This document shows, in pieces, positions 54,701 through 62,362 of a stretch of 64,000 nucleotides of DNA. A model generated the notes under the pieces. It saw only the letters and a list, made by a program, of their open reading frames with translations, was not told the DNA's origin and ran no database searches. The DNA comes from CAZLMW01 sp964560875 (GTDB taxonomy: Bacteria; Myxococcota_A; UBA9042). A program made the position numbers and the translations under genes. Within the stretch, counting starts at the first letter, position 1. The number at the start of each line of letters is the position of its first letter. The DNA is taken from positions 14,924-78,923 of the forward strand of contig CAZLMW010000022.1 in assembly GCA_964560875.1 (NCBI GenBank). Reading direction: 5' to 3'.

Positions 54701-55497
54701 CCATCCTTGATCCACCAGCCCAGGCACTTGCCGTCCCCTTCGTTGCACTCGTCGAGCGTGCAGGAGTTGCCGTCGTCGCAGTTCTTCAGCTTGCCGATGC
54801 ATGAACCGGCCGCGCAGACGTCATCGAGGGTGCAGACCTTGCCGTCGGTGCACGTCGCCGTGTTGGGCAGGTTCGCGCAGCCCTTGGTGCCGTTGCAGGC
54901 GTCGTTGGTGCACGGGTTGGCGTCGTCGCAGGTCGCCTCGTCGGTGCCGCCGTCGCAATCGTTGTCGATCCCATCGCAGCTCTCCGCAGCGGTCGCATTG
55001 CAGGGCGGAACCACGGGGCCAGCGTCGCTGCCGCCATCGGCGTCTGAACCCGCATCGGAACCGCTGTCGGGTTCGGCGCCGGTGTCTGGGTTGAGCGCGC
55101 TGTCCGGGTCGGTGCCAGCGTCCGGATCGCCGCCGATATCAGCGTCGTTGCTGGCATCCGGGGCACCGCCCGCGTCGGGTTCGGCCGTGTCTGCCACGGC
55201 GCCTGCGTCCTCGATTCCGCCGTCAGGATCCAGCCCTGCGTCAACCGCGCCGGCGTCCGTTCCGGCGTCCACCGTTGCCCCGTCATTGTTCGTCCCAGCG
55301 TCAGAAGCCGTCGAACCGGCGTCTTGGTCGTTGCGCCCGACCGTGTCGGTGCCAGCGCCGTCGACCTTGCCGGTGCGTCCACCATCCGCGGCGGCCTGCT
55401 GCTCGGCGAAGCCCGGGTTTTCGTGCGCCAGGTCGTCGCCGCAACCAATCGCGAAGAACGTCATCCCGATAGCGACCATCGTGCGCGTCAGCGTCAT
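51748..55497 (-). CDS. giant Cys-rich lipoprotein with RCC1-like C-terminus
   Basis: About 1,249 residues from ATG 55497, where a short signal peptide with lipobox (FFAIGCGDD) begins; the frame is open 60 codons further through a minisatellite. Mature order starts with an Asp/Ala/Gly linker (DAGTDPDSALNPDTG) and one MopE-like CDGIDNDCDGGTDEATC unit. More than a dozen CxDGxxCTxDxCD-type units follow (TCDDGDTCTSDTVC). Among them sits a beta-sandwich segment ending GWFVDDVVLTEG. At the end are about seven RCC1-type repeats (CALLDDATLSCWGRNNRGQL, SAWCWGDNASGQVG), a predicted beta-propeller. Surface location is likely; function unknown. Its stop lies four bases from that of the converging kinase gene. 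Confidence 0.75.
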   Translation of the reverse strand: MTLTRTMVAIGMTFFAIGCGDDLAHENPGFAEQQAAADGGRTGKVDGAGTDTVGRNDQDAGSTASDAGTNNDGATVDAGTDAGAVDAGLDPDGGIEDAGAVADTAEPDAGGAPDASNDADIGGDPDAGTDPDSALNPDTGAEPDSGSDAGSDADGGSDAGPVVPPCNATAAESCDGIDNDCDGGTDEATCDDANPCTNDACNGTKGCANLPNTATCTDGKVCTLDDVCAAGSCIGKLKNCDDGNSCTLDECNEGDGKCLGWWIKDGFACTDGDPCTTNDACESATCKGYAKACDDGNACTADACDAKSGKCKATPASEGAACQDGNPCTTATACASGKCVGKARQDGESCGDAATACTTGDVCAAGKCMLGANKPEGSACSDENPCTIKDSCSKGSCEGGADLQRCDDGNPCTAQKCLKLTATTARCHFSPTNNGKPCTDGNACTSNDACAAGSCKPGKDLCTYIDVLDENYPCGKTAGWTMAPDVAEPAVGWHIDATPKNPGFKSPTCSLNVNNGKDFNSGKRVVASATTPPLKVANVAHAALSMWSFNGVQAKSGVDVRQVQVSDDNFQKHVERFYLNNLEGQMTWQKLELPLGDWVGKTIRLRFILDTIDTSGNDGPGWFVDDVVLTEGSLPSKCTAAADCEDGDVCTTGKCDPFDGTCSQTAIANGTKCQDGDNCTKQGTCQSGSCVAPFACDDNNPCTTDHCNSFNGTCVHQPLAASKTCDDGDTCTSDTVCDALGRCHAGKDKNCDDGDACTADACDPNVGCYAALVDGPCDDNSMCTDNDVCDSKGGCAGNPKVVCSDGDACTADSCDAATGKCVFKKIVGCGKGCKTDAQCDDGNGCTSDECSAFLGVCQWKPANEGKVCFAGAVCSNKVCAAPSQGWARRIHSDPNAFSMCALLDDATLSCWGRNNRGQLGIGSGGQPADHAASPTAVKGLVQVVSAAVGANHACAVDATGSAWCWGDNASGQVGIPASGQAVLSPVKVAGLPKATTITAADSHTCAIAGGEAWCWGSGADGRLGNGSTANSHKPVKVLGLKAVRSIDAGGAHACAIDAKGSLWCWGSNSHGQAAKTAASQVLKPMKKGGIGTVLIVSAGAFYTCARGPADSGWCFGRNAYGNLGDSTQSAGKEPDPSEIDGANVFATLAAGYSHTAGVTVDGKALVWGSDEFGPLGDGKSGLQSSPVAMQGIAGAVDIAVGRHATCVLLGGGSVQCSGHNTWGTLGGGKAGSGTHSSVPQVVVGGQNNP

Positions 55498-55545
55498 CAG
55501 CGTGGTCGTGATGTTCTGGGTCGTCATGTTCGCGGTCGCCATGTT

Positions 55546-55650
55546 CGTTATCGTCATGTTCGTCATCGTCGTGTTCGTCATCGTCGTGTTCGTCATCGTC
55601 GTGTTTGTCATCGTCGTGTTTGTCATCGTCGTGTTCGTCATCGTCGCGTT
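55546..55650. repeat. 15-bp minisatellite in the leader of the RCC1 lipoprotein gene
   Basis: Seven 15-bp units (cgtcatcgtcgtgtt with variants). Read on the minus strand they encode MTNTT or close variants, each unit with its own in-frame ATG. The array lies between the upstream gene's stop and the likely signal-peptide start at 55497. It is either a translated leader or a variable untranslated spacer. Confidence 0.9.
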
Positions 55651-55710
55651 GGTGCTCGTCATGTTCTTGCTCGTCATCTTCTTGTTGCGGGGCCGTAAAG
55701 CCCGCTGCGT

Positions 55711-57400
55711 TCAGCAGCCGCTCGCCACGATTTGCAGCTCGTCGACAGCCCAGCCACGGAAGCCGTTGAGCTCCTTGTCGGCGGTGTCGAACGAAAGGCG
55801 CAGCGTGATGAAACCTGTGGTCTTGACCTGGTTGGCCAGGACGGCGGGGACCGGCAACGAAACGAGCACCCACCGCGGCGCCGTGAACAAGCCTGCAGAG
55901 GTCTGTCCCTTGCCCGGCGAACCGGCCTGCAGCGTGATCGGCGTCAGGGTGCCCAGCGTCATAAAAGTCTTGCCGTCCGCGCTCGCCTGAACCTGCATCT
56001 TGTCGTGCAGCGCGCCGGGCGACTGGGATTCCACCTCGAACCAGTGGCGGAACATCACGCGCATCTCGGTCGCGCTCTTGGCGATCGCGAGCTTGGGCGA
56101 CGTGTAGGTACCGACGATGACCTGCGCCGTCTTGCCGCCATTTCCGACCACGCACTTGTTGAGGTTGCCCAGGTAGTTGCCGGTCTTCGGATTGCCAAAC
56201 CAGGCGTACCGCTTGCCTTCGAACGCGCGCGGCAGGGCGCCGGCCTTGGGCAGACACCCCGTCGCGGCTGCGTCAAAGCAGATCGGGCACGGATCGAGTG
56301 GCTTGCCGCTCGGTTTGCAGCTTTCGTCTGGCGGGATGTTCACGCACTTGCCGGCCGCGCTGTTGACGAGCACGTTGCCGCCGTCGCGCACCTGCCAACC
56401 CGCTCCGTCGACAACCGCGCTGGCGGTCCACGCGCTTGAACCAGCCTCGAAGTTGGCCGTGACACACGCCTTCTTGACCGACGGCTTTAGCGTGAAGTCG
56501 ACGCTCGTGACCTTGCCGCCGGCGGCCGCGATCGGACCCTTGGTCTGTGGATCGTAAGCCGGTGCGACCGCGGTCAGGGTCCAGGTCTTGGCCGTCAAAG
56601 GCGCCATCTTCGGCAGGCAGTACTTGCCGTTGGCGTCGGTTGTGACGGACGCAAGCACCGCGCCGTTGTCGCCACTTAGCGTGACGGTTGCGCCGGCCAG
56701 TGGCTTGCCCGACTTGGCATCGGTGACCTTGCCGCAGAAGACGACGTCGGTGTCTGCCGACACGTCTGCGCCGCCGTCCGCAACCGATGCACCATCCGCA
56801 TTGACGCTCCCGTCGGATCCGTTTGAGCCGTCAACGGTCGAACCTGCCCCGACGGTCGTATCGTTGTCGTCGGCGTCCCCGCTGCTTGCGTCGCTTGTTG
56901 CGGCGTCGGTCGTGCCCGTGTCGGTCGTGCCCGTGTCGGTCGTGCCCGTGTCGGTCGTGCCCGTGTCGGTCGTGNNNNNNNNNNNNNNNNNNNNNNNNNN
57001 NNNNNNNNNNNNNNNNNNNNNNNNNNNNNNNNNNNNNNNNNNNNNNNNNNNNNNNNNNNNNNNNNNNNNNNNNNCCCGTGTCCATTGTGCCGGCGTCGGT
57101 CGTGCCGGCGTCGGTCGTGCCGGCGTCGTTCGTCCCGGTGTCGTTCGTCCCGGTGTCGGCCGTCACAACATCGGTTGAACCGGCATCTGTTGTGTCCGCG
57201 TCCGTCTTGGTCGCGTCTGACCCGCCGTCGGATTCGGTGGCACTGGCGTCGGCTGCTGTCGCAACGTCGTCGTCCAGCGAGCCGGAGTCTTTCGCGGCGC
57301 CGTCAGCGGTCCCATCGACCGACAGGGCGACCTCGATCCGCGTGCCTGTACATGCCGACAGGGCGGCGAGCATTGCGATGGCGAAGAGCGTTGTACGCAT
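55711..57400 (-). CDS. lipoprotein with (TTDTG)n stalk and carboxypeptidase-regulatory-like domain, split by gap
   Basis: The two reading-frame pieces on either side of the gap form one gene. The N-terminal piece (ATG 57400, GAGG upstream) has a signal with lipobox LSACTG and an acidic/Thr stalk. After the gap, the frame that reaches the stop at 55711 reads TTDTGTTDAATSDASSGDAD, then FCGKVTDAKSGKPLAGATVTL, a carboxypeptidase-regulatory/Cna-B-like domain. A C-terminal beta-sandwich follows, ending GFRGWAVDELQIVASGC. The 100-N placeholder puts the halves in different frames, so the real gap is not 100 modulo 3. The start overlaps the OmpA gene stop; the RCC1 lipoprotein gene follows. Probably a cell-surface protein anchored by lipid. 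Confidence 0.7.
56911..57165. repeat. 15-bp minisatellite coding TTDTG/TTDAG, interrupted by gap
   Basis: Four perfect 15-bp units (cgtgcccgtgtcggt) run into the gap at 56975. Further diverged units follow from 57075 to about 57165. The assembly very likely broke here because the array is longer than the reads. Confidence 0.9.
56975..57074. other. assembly gap (100 N)
   Basis: A placeholder inside the minisatellite of the stalked lipoprotein gene; true length unknown. Confidence 0.98.
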
Positions 57401-58905
57401 CACTGCACCTCTTTGGTGTCGGCCTTTTTGTCGCCGCTGCGGTGCACGATGACGAAGACCACGCGGCGGTTGCGCTGGCGGCCTTCCTCGGTCGCGTTGT
57501 CGGCGATCGGCTGTGACTCGCCGTAGCCGCGTGAGCTCAGTCGTTTCGCGTCGATTCCGGCGGCCTCGAGGTAACGCACGACCGCTGCCGCTCGCCGCTC
57601 GGAAAGCAGCTGGTTGTACGCATCGGTGTGGCGGTCATCGGTGTGGCCTTCGACCCGCACATGCAGCACGTCCGCGTTGTCGCGCAGCAGCTTGGCCACG
57701 TCGTCGAGGACGGGCCGCCAGCGCTCCAGGACATTGTCGCCGTCGACCTCGAACTGGATGTGCTGGTGGATGGTGATGGTGCGCTTGACGATCTTCGGCG
57801 GCGGACAGCCATTGCGCGCCGGGACCTCCGACGGCGGGCCAGGCACGTCCGGGCACGCGTCTTTCTTGTCGGGGATCCCGTCGCCATCACGATCGGACGG
57901 TGGCCTGGGCGCCGGCGGCTTGGGCTTGGGGGCTGGCGGCGGCTTGGGCGCGACAACCGGAGCAGGCGGGGGCGGGGGAGGTGCGGCGCCACAGGTCCCA
58001 AAACGAGCACCGAGCGTGGCGCGCAACGACGTGCTCCCCAGGCCGTGAAGCAGGCCGCCACCGACAGCGCCGGTCAACATGACGGCGCGACCGACACACA
58101 CGCCGACGCCGCCCTGTGCTTCAAGCACCGCGCCGTTGGCCTCAGCAGGATTGTCGAGCGCTCCTGCGTAGCCGACCTCGCCGAGAAGGGCCATGTCGCC
58201 GCCCATGACGTCGTGGCGAACACCGACCCCGGCCAGCCACTCCGACCCCGTCTTCCACGGACCGATCGCGACTTTGGGCCGCATCCGCACACCGGCGTTG
58301 AGCGCGACTGTGGTGTCTCCGATCTTGGCGTCGACGAGCAGCCGCGGCGCAAAGGTGACTCCGTCGTCTCCCGCGTAGGTCCGAGCCGTCGCCGTGGGCA
58401 GCGTAATGACCGGCTCGATCGCTACGCCGAATCCCTCACCAGACCGCGCCACCAACAGCCACTTGCCGGAAATCGCCACGTCGCCGAGCCCGAGCCCGTC
58501 CGCCGCCGGCATCGTCGCCATCGCACCGCCACCGCTCGCAAACGGAACGAGGGGCACGTGCACGCCGACATCGAAGCTGCCTCCAACCCTTGCGTTGCCC
58601 ACGAGATCGAGCGTCAGCTGGTGATTGGCGATGCCGTGAACATGGCCGGTTGTCGCGTCCACCACCTGCAGCCCGTCGCGGCCGTAGCCGACGAGCGCGC
58701 CGAATGAAAACGCGTCCTCCGCCGCCGCCGCGCCGCGGAGCGACAGCAGGTCTGCACCATGAGGGCTGAGCCGCAGCCGCCGAATATCGACGCTTCCGCC
58801 TTCGGCCGCAGACGCCAGGGAGACCGCGCCACTCATGACGGCGAGGACGCACGCGGTCAGGTAGGCGCGGCGGGTCCAGGTTCGTGTAGCTGTTTTGTAT
58901 CGCAT
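57400..58905 (-). CDS. OmpA-family outer-membrane protein
   Basis: A 501-residue protein from ATG 58905 with signal peptide (cleavage near SLASA). An N-terminal beta-barrel-like region of about 290 residues (FDVGVHVPLVPF, ARTYAGDDGVTFAPRLLVDA) is followed by a Pro/Lys/Ala linker and a calcium-binding thrombospondin-3-like piece (DRDGDGIPDKKDACPDVPG). A C-terminal OmpA/MotB peptidoglycan-binding domain carries VRVEGHTDDRHTDAYNQLLSERRA and GYGESQPI. It should tie the outer membrane to the cell wall. First gene of a three-gene operon with the two large lipoproteins. Confidence 0.88.
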   Translation of the reverse strand: MRYKTATRTWTRRAYLTACVLAVMSGAVSLASAAEGGSVDIRRLRLSPHGADLLSLRGAAAAEDAFSFGALVGYGRDGLQVVDATTGHVHGIANHQLTLDLVGNARVGGSFDVGVHVPLVPFASGGGAMATMPAADGLGLGDVAISGKWLLVARSGEGFGVAIEPVITLPTATARTYAGDDGVTFAPRLLVDAKIGDTTVALNAGVRMRPKVAIGPWKTGSEWLAGVGVRHDVMGGDMALLGEVGYAGALDNPAEANGAVLEAQGGVGVCVGRAVMLTGAVGGGLLHGLGSTSLRATLGARFGTCGAAPPPPPPAPVVAPKPPPAPKPKPPAPRPPSDRDGDGIPDKKDACPDVPGPPSEVPARNGCPPPKIVKRTITIHQHIQFEVDGDNVLERWRPVLDDVAKLLRDNADVLHVRVEGHTDDRHTDAYNQLLSERRAAAVVRYLEAAGIDAKRLSSRGYGESQPIADNATEEGRQRNRRVVFVIVHRSGDKKADTKEVQ

Positions 58906-59269
58906 GGGCACTCGTCACCGCTGGTGCGGTCAGGCCCCCCGAAGATGCAACGCTGGTGCCAGCGACCTCCCAACGCCATGTTGTGCCGTGATCTCAGCAG
59001 ATTACATCGACATCGGCGACAACCATGACATCCAGATCCTGCGCGTAGGTATCTGGCGTCGACACGGATCCGTCTCATGCGTGTCTTGGTTGTCCCACAG
59101 CGTTTTCGGGTGTCTCACGCCCGCCAGGTCGTCGCCCTGTGACGCGCCTTGCCGGTCACAGTGGCCGCGATCGTCACACTGCGACCGGCGACATGCTGGA
59201 CACGCTTCGGTTCGGTCGCCATCCCCACCGCGCGGTCCTATAGTCGCGGCCAACACCAACGAGGATCTC
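58906..59269. other. 364-bp divergent intergenic region
   Basis: Lies between the OmpA operon (minus) and the small-ORF operon (plus), so promoters for both are expected. I see no gene, no clear -35/-10 pair and no strong palindrome; short TGTC/CACAG motifs recur without clear spacing. Confidence 0.35.
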
Positions 59270-59368
59270 ATGAGCCAACCACCAGCGGCCGACGAAGCGA
59301 AGTCGTGCAACGATTGCTACGAGAAGGCGCCGTCCGACCACTTCTTGTCGCGGTGGCCGCTGCAATGA
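59270..59368 (+). CDS. 32-residue small protein with CxxC, coupled to the next gene
   Basis: A small ORF with a good ribosome site (GAGG eight bases before the ATG), product MSQPPAADEAKSCNDCY and 15 more residues, so a CNDC motif and no signal or membrane part. Its TGA overlaps the ATG of the following membrane protein (ATGA), which argues for real translation, either as a leader for coupling or as a metal-binding microprotein. No homologue recognised. Confidence 0.5.
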   Translation: MSQPPAADEAKSCNDCYEKAPSDHFLSRWPLQ

Positions 59369-60765
59369 CCGACGAAGGAACTCGCCGAAAGCGTATGTCC
59401 TTCGCCGCCGTCGTAGCGCCTTCGCGCCCCCACTGGCTGGTCGCAGCGATAGGGATGCTCGCGCTGGCGGTATTCAGCGCCGTGGTTGGCGTTGGTCGCG
59501 AGACGGTGTGGGCGCACCATGCCCTCGATGGCGCCGTGTTGTGGACCGGTGGCGTGCCCGCGCCGCCAGCCTACCCGATGTGGGGCTACTCCTGGTGGGC
59601 CGGGTTGTTTGGGGTCGCGGCGCCGTTCGCGCAGGCGGCGCTGGCGATTCCGGTCATGGCTGTTTGCCTGGCGAGCGTGGCTGCGATGTGGACGGCGTCG
59701 ACGGCCGGTCGGTTGCGGCGTCTGGGGGTTGGCGCGCTGGCGTTGGTCGCCCTTGGGTGCTGGGGGCTGCTGGCGGTCAGCTACTACAGCAACAGTGTGT
59801 ACTCGATCGGTGTGGCCGCCGGGTTGCTGCTCGTCGCGCGCGAAATGGGTTCGCCCACCGCCCGCCGCGGTCGTCTCGTTGCCGCCGGTGTCGCGTTTGG
59901 CGTTGCCTATCACATGCGCTCCGAGGCCGCGGTAGTGGCGACAATGCTGGCGCTGCTGTGGGTTCTGCGCGGCGTCCTGCGGGGCGCCCCGGGTCGTGCC
60001 ATACGGTCGGCCGCAATCGTGCTAGCGACACTCGCGGTCTGCGCGTCGCCGTGGCTCGTCTGGACCGCCACGCACCTGGACGCGCCCCGCCTGTCGTCGA
60101 CGAACGGCCCGGCTGTCGCCTACATCGGGCTCGGCTTCTATGGCGGCAACCCGTGGGGCATCGTCGCCGACGACAGCCACGCCGACAAAGCGCTGCCCGA
60201 CGACGTCCCCGGCGGACCGTGGGGCGAAGCTGCCTCCCGCTACTTCCGGGCGGCCTTCATCGACGCCGTCCGCACCCATCCCGGAGCCTTCCTGAGGCGC
60301 ATGGCGGTCGGCCTCAAGCTCTGCGCGATGCAGGGATTGTTCACCGCCCGCGGCCACAAGGTCTTCTTCCTGGACAAAGCGCAGACCGTCGAGGTCGACC
60401 GGCTCCGCGAGGCGCTCAAGGGAATGCTCGGTCTGCCGGTGAACAAGCTGGAGATGCAGCGCTACGGCGACGCGGACCCGCTGGCTTCGATCTCCGCGGC
60501 CGCCAAGGGCGCGTTCGTCACCGAGCTCCTGGGCCGCGCGTTGGGGGCCGTTGTTTGGTTGCTTGTCGCCGGCCTGTTTGCAGTGGCGCTGCTGGTTGGA
60601 CGGCTGCGCGACGACTTGACGCTGGTGGCCCTGGCCGCGCTCGTTCCGATGCTGGCGATCGCGGCGACGGTCCAATCGCTGCCTCGCCATACGACCGGCG
60701 GCGCGCTCCTGGCGGTCCTTGTGGCCGTCGGCGTCGGGCTTCGATCGAATCGGACAACACCGTGA
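59365..60765 (+). CDS. polytopic membrane protein, GT39/ArnT-like glycosyltransferase candidate
   Basis: A 466-residue protein with about ten membrane helices (WLVAAIGMLALAVFSAVVG to the last near residue 455). The first large loop has HHALDGAVLWTGGVPAPPAYPMWG. Its place and D/W/P content resemble the catalytic loop of GT-C glycosyltransferases (PMT/ArnT), though the usual DE or DD pair is not clear. Mid-protein YSNSVYSIGVAAGLLLVARE and YHMRSEAAVVATMLALLWVLRG fit that class. The start codon overlaps the stop of the 32-residue ORF. Function tentative. Confidence 0.6.
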   Translation: MTDEGTRRKRMSFAAVVAPSRPHWLVAAIGMLALAVFSAVVGVGRETVWAHHALDGAVLWTGGVPAPPAYPMWGYSWWAGLFGVAAPFAQAALAIPVMAVCLASVAAMWTASTAGRLRRLGVGALALVALGCWGLLAVSYYSNSVYSIGVAAGLLLVAREMGSPTARRGRLVAAGVAFGVAYHMRSEAAVVATMLALLWVLRGVLRGAPGRAIRSAAIVLATLAVCASPWLVWTATHLDAPRLSSTNGPAVAYIGLGFYGGNPWGIVADDSHADKALPDDVPGGPWGEAASRYFRAAFIDAVRTHPGAFLRRMAVGLKLCAMQGLFTARGHKVFFLDKAQTVEVDRLREALKGMLGLPVNKLEMQRYGDADPLASISAAAKGAFVTELLGRALGAVVWLLVAGLFAVALLVGRLRDDLTLVALAALVPMLAIAATVQSLPRHTTGGALLAVLVAVGVGLRSNRTTP

Positions 60766-60835
60766 ATCGATTGGACCAGGGCCCGTTGAACGTGGTCCAC
60801 TGGCGCACCTGCCCGTGTCCGAGAGGAGGCCATCC

Positions 60836-61231
60836 ATGCATTCACTTCGCATCACACCCGCGCCCAGTAAGCGTTTGTTGGGACTCGCCCTCACAGCGTG
60901 TCTTGTCGGCGGTGTCGCCATTGTCGCACCCACGGATGCGTTCGCCGGCCCGGTCAAACGCCAGGTCAAGCGCCGCGCCAAGGTCAACAAGCGCCAGGCT
61001 CGCCAGAATGCGCGCATCAAGAGAGGCGTTCGATCCGGCGAGGTCACCAAGAAGGAAGCCCGCAAGCTCCGCAGACAGCAGCGCCACATCAAGCGCGTCG
61101 AAAAACGGGCCAAGCGCGACGGTGTCGTGACCAAGCGAGAAGCCCGCAAGATCCAGCGCAAGCAAAACCGCGCCAACCGCAACATTCGGCGCGCCAAACA
61201 CAACAACCGCAAACGCCCGCGCGCTCGCTAG
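60836..61231 (+). CDS. very basic exported protein with two DGxxTxxEA motifs
   Basis: A 131-residue product with signal peptide (cleavage near DAFA-GP) and a mature chain rich in Arg and Lys. Two related helical units, SGEVTKKEARKLRRQQRHI and DGVVTKREARKIQRKQNRA, are linked by KRVEKRAKR. They look like EF-hand-type helix-loop-helix units turned basic and end in RNIRRAKHN. Similar small secreted proteins exist in many proteobacteria without known function. GAGAGGAGG gives a strong ribosome site. Could bind nucleic acid or anionic polymer. Confidence 0.7.
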   Translation: MHSLRITPAPSKRLLGLALTACLVGGVAIVAPTDAFAGPVKRQVKRRAKVNKRQARQNARIKRGVRSGEVTKKEARKLRRQQRHIKRVEKRAKRDGVVTKREARKIQRKQNRANRNIRRAKHNNRKRPRAR

Positions 61232-61491
61232 CCCGCCAGATCGCTGGTCCGGCCGCCGCCGTTGTCGATACACGCCAGCGCTACAGCAATGCTGAACTCA
61301 TCGCGGCCAACGCGGTGGTCGCCGGAATTGTGACCGTGTTTTTCGACGCCGGACCTGCCGAAATCGGTGCTGCGTTCGTCGTCGTCGCTGTCGTTGGCGC
61401 CATCGGCATCGGCGCGCGCACGCGCCAAATATGGGCACGTACGCGGCGATGCAACGTCCGGCTGATGGCGCATTGAACCGCGCGACAACAG

Positions 61492-62193
61492 CTACACTGT
61501 GAACAGGAATCCGGGCGCGACATCGACGCCGAGCAGCATCAGGGTCGCCCAGCCAGCGGCGCCCGATGCGATGGGGATCGAGAGGTTGTCGTCGACCGGA
61601 CTGAATAGCTCCACGAGCGCGCCGACGATGGCCGCGGCGAACGAAACGACGAGCGCCTGCCCAAAATTGACCTGCGGCAAGTACAGCGCCAAGAGGCCGA
61701 GGGTGACGGCGGCAGCGACGATTACGAACGCGCCGCTGCCTTCGAGTGTGCGCCCCTTGCGGATATGGCGCTTGCCCCAATTACGGCCGAAGAACGCCGC
61801 CGCGGGGTCGCCGAAGCCGCAGACAACGACGCCGATCAGCGCGATCGGGCGGTCAAAGAGCAGCGCTAGCGTGAACATCGCAGTCAGGATCCACGTGCCC
61901 GAGTTGATGCTGTGGTACTCGTGCGGGTGTGCGGTCTTGCCCCACACCTTCATCAGCGCGTTGTTGATGACGGGCAGCTTGCGGCGGCTGAGCTCGGCGG
62001 ACCAGGCGAAGAGCGCGAATCCCAGGGCGCCCAGCGCCATCTCCGAGTTGCTTTCCCACACGTGCATCACCAGCCAGGGGACAAAGATGCCGTTGGCGGC
62101 GTGGTACAAGTTGCGTAGGTAGTTGGTTGGGCGTCGGGTTGCGGCGACCTCGCGCCATCGTGGTTGTGCGGTCGGTTGGGCTGTCATCGTCAT
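61492..62193 (-). CDS. CTP-dependent dolichol/phytol-kinase-like membrane protein
   Basis: A 233-residue protein with six or seven helices, in the phosphatidate-cytidylyltransferase/SEC59 (dolichol kinase, VTE5 phytol kinase) superfamily. The CTP-site motifs are VVCGFGDPAAAFFGRNWGKR followed by KGRTLEGSGAF, and late VELFSPVDDNLSIPIASG. It may phosphorylate a polyprenol or similar lipid. GGGGAG precedes the ATG. Divergent from the MopE-like gene with 169 bp between. Confidence 0.78.
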   Translation of the reverse strand: MTMTAQPTAQPRWREVAATRRPTNYLRNLYHAANGIFVPWLVMHVWESNSEMALGALGFALFAWSAELSRRKLPVINNALMKVWGKTAHPHEYHSINSGTWILTAMFTLALLFDRPIALIGVVVCGFGDPAAAFFGRNWGKRHIRKGRTLEGSGAFVIVAAAVTLGLLALYLPQVNFGQALVVSFAAAIVGALVELFSPVDDNLSIPIASGAAGWATLMLLGVDVAPGFLFTV

Positions 62194-62362
62194 AGGCGCT
62201 CCCCTTTTGAGCGCGCGGAAGGTACACGAGGGTCGACGCAGCCAATGTCACCTTTTCGTAAAAGATCGGGTGGCTGACCGCAGAAAAGCCCGTTATCACG
62301 GTCGCTGGTGGCTTTCTTGAGCGGCCCGCGGTGGATGTCTAAACTTGTCCGGCGGAGCAACC

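Noticed and set aside
55546..57165. CRISPR array in the tandem-repeat area
   Set aside because: Units are directly abutting 15-mers that keep the coding frame; there are no spacers and no cas genes.
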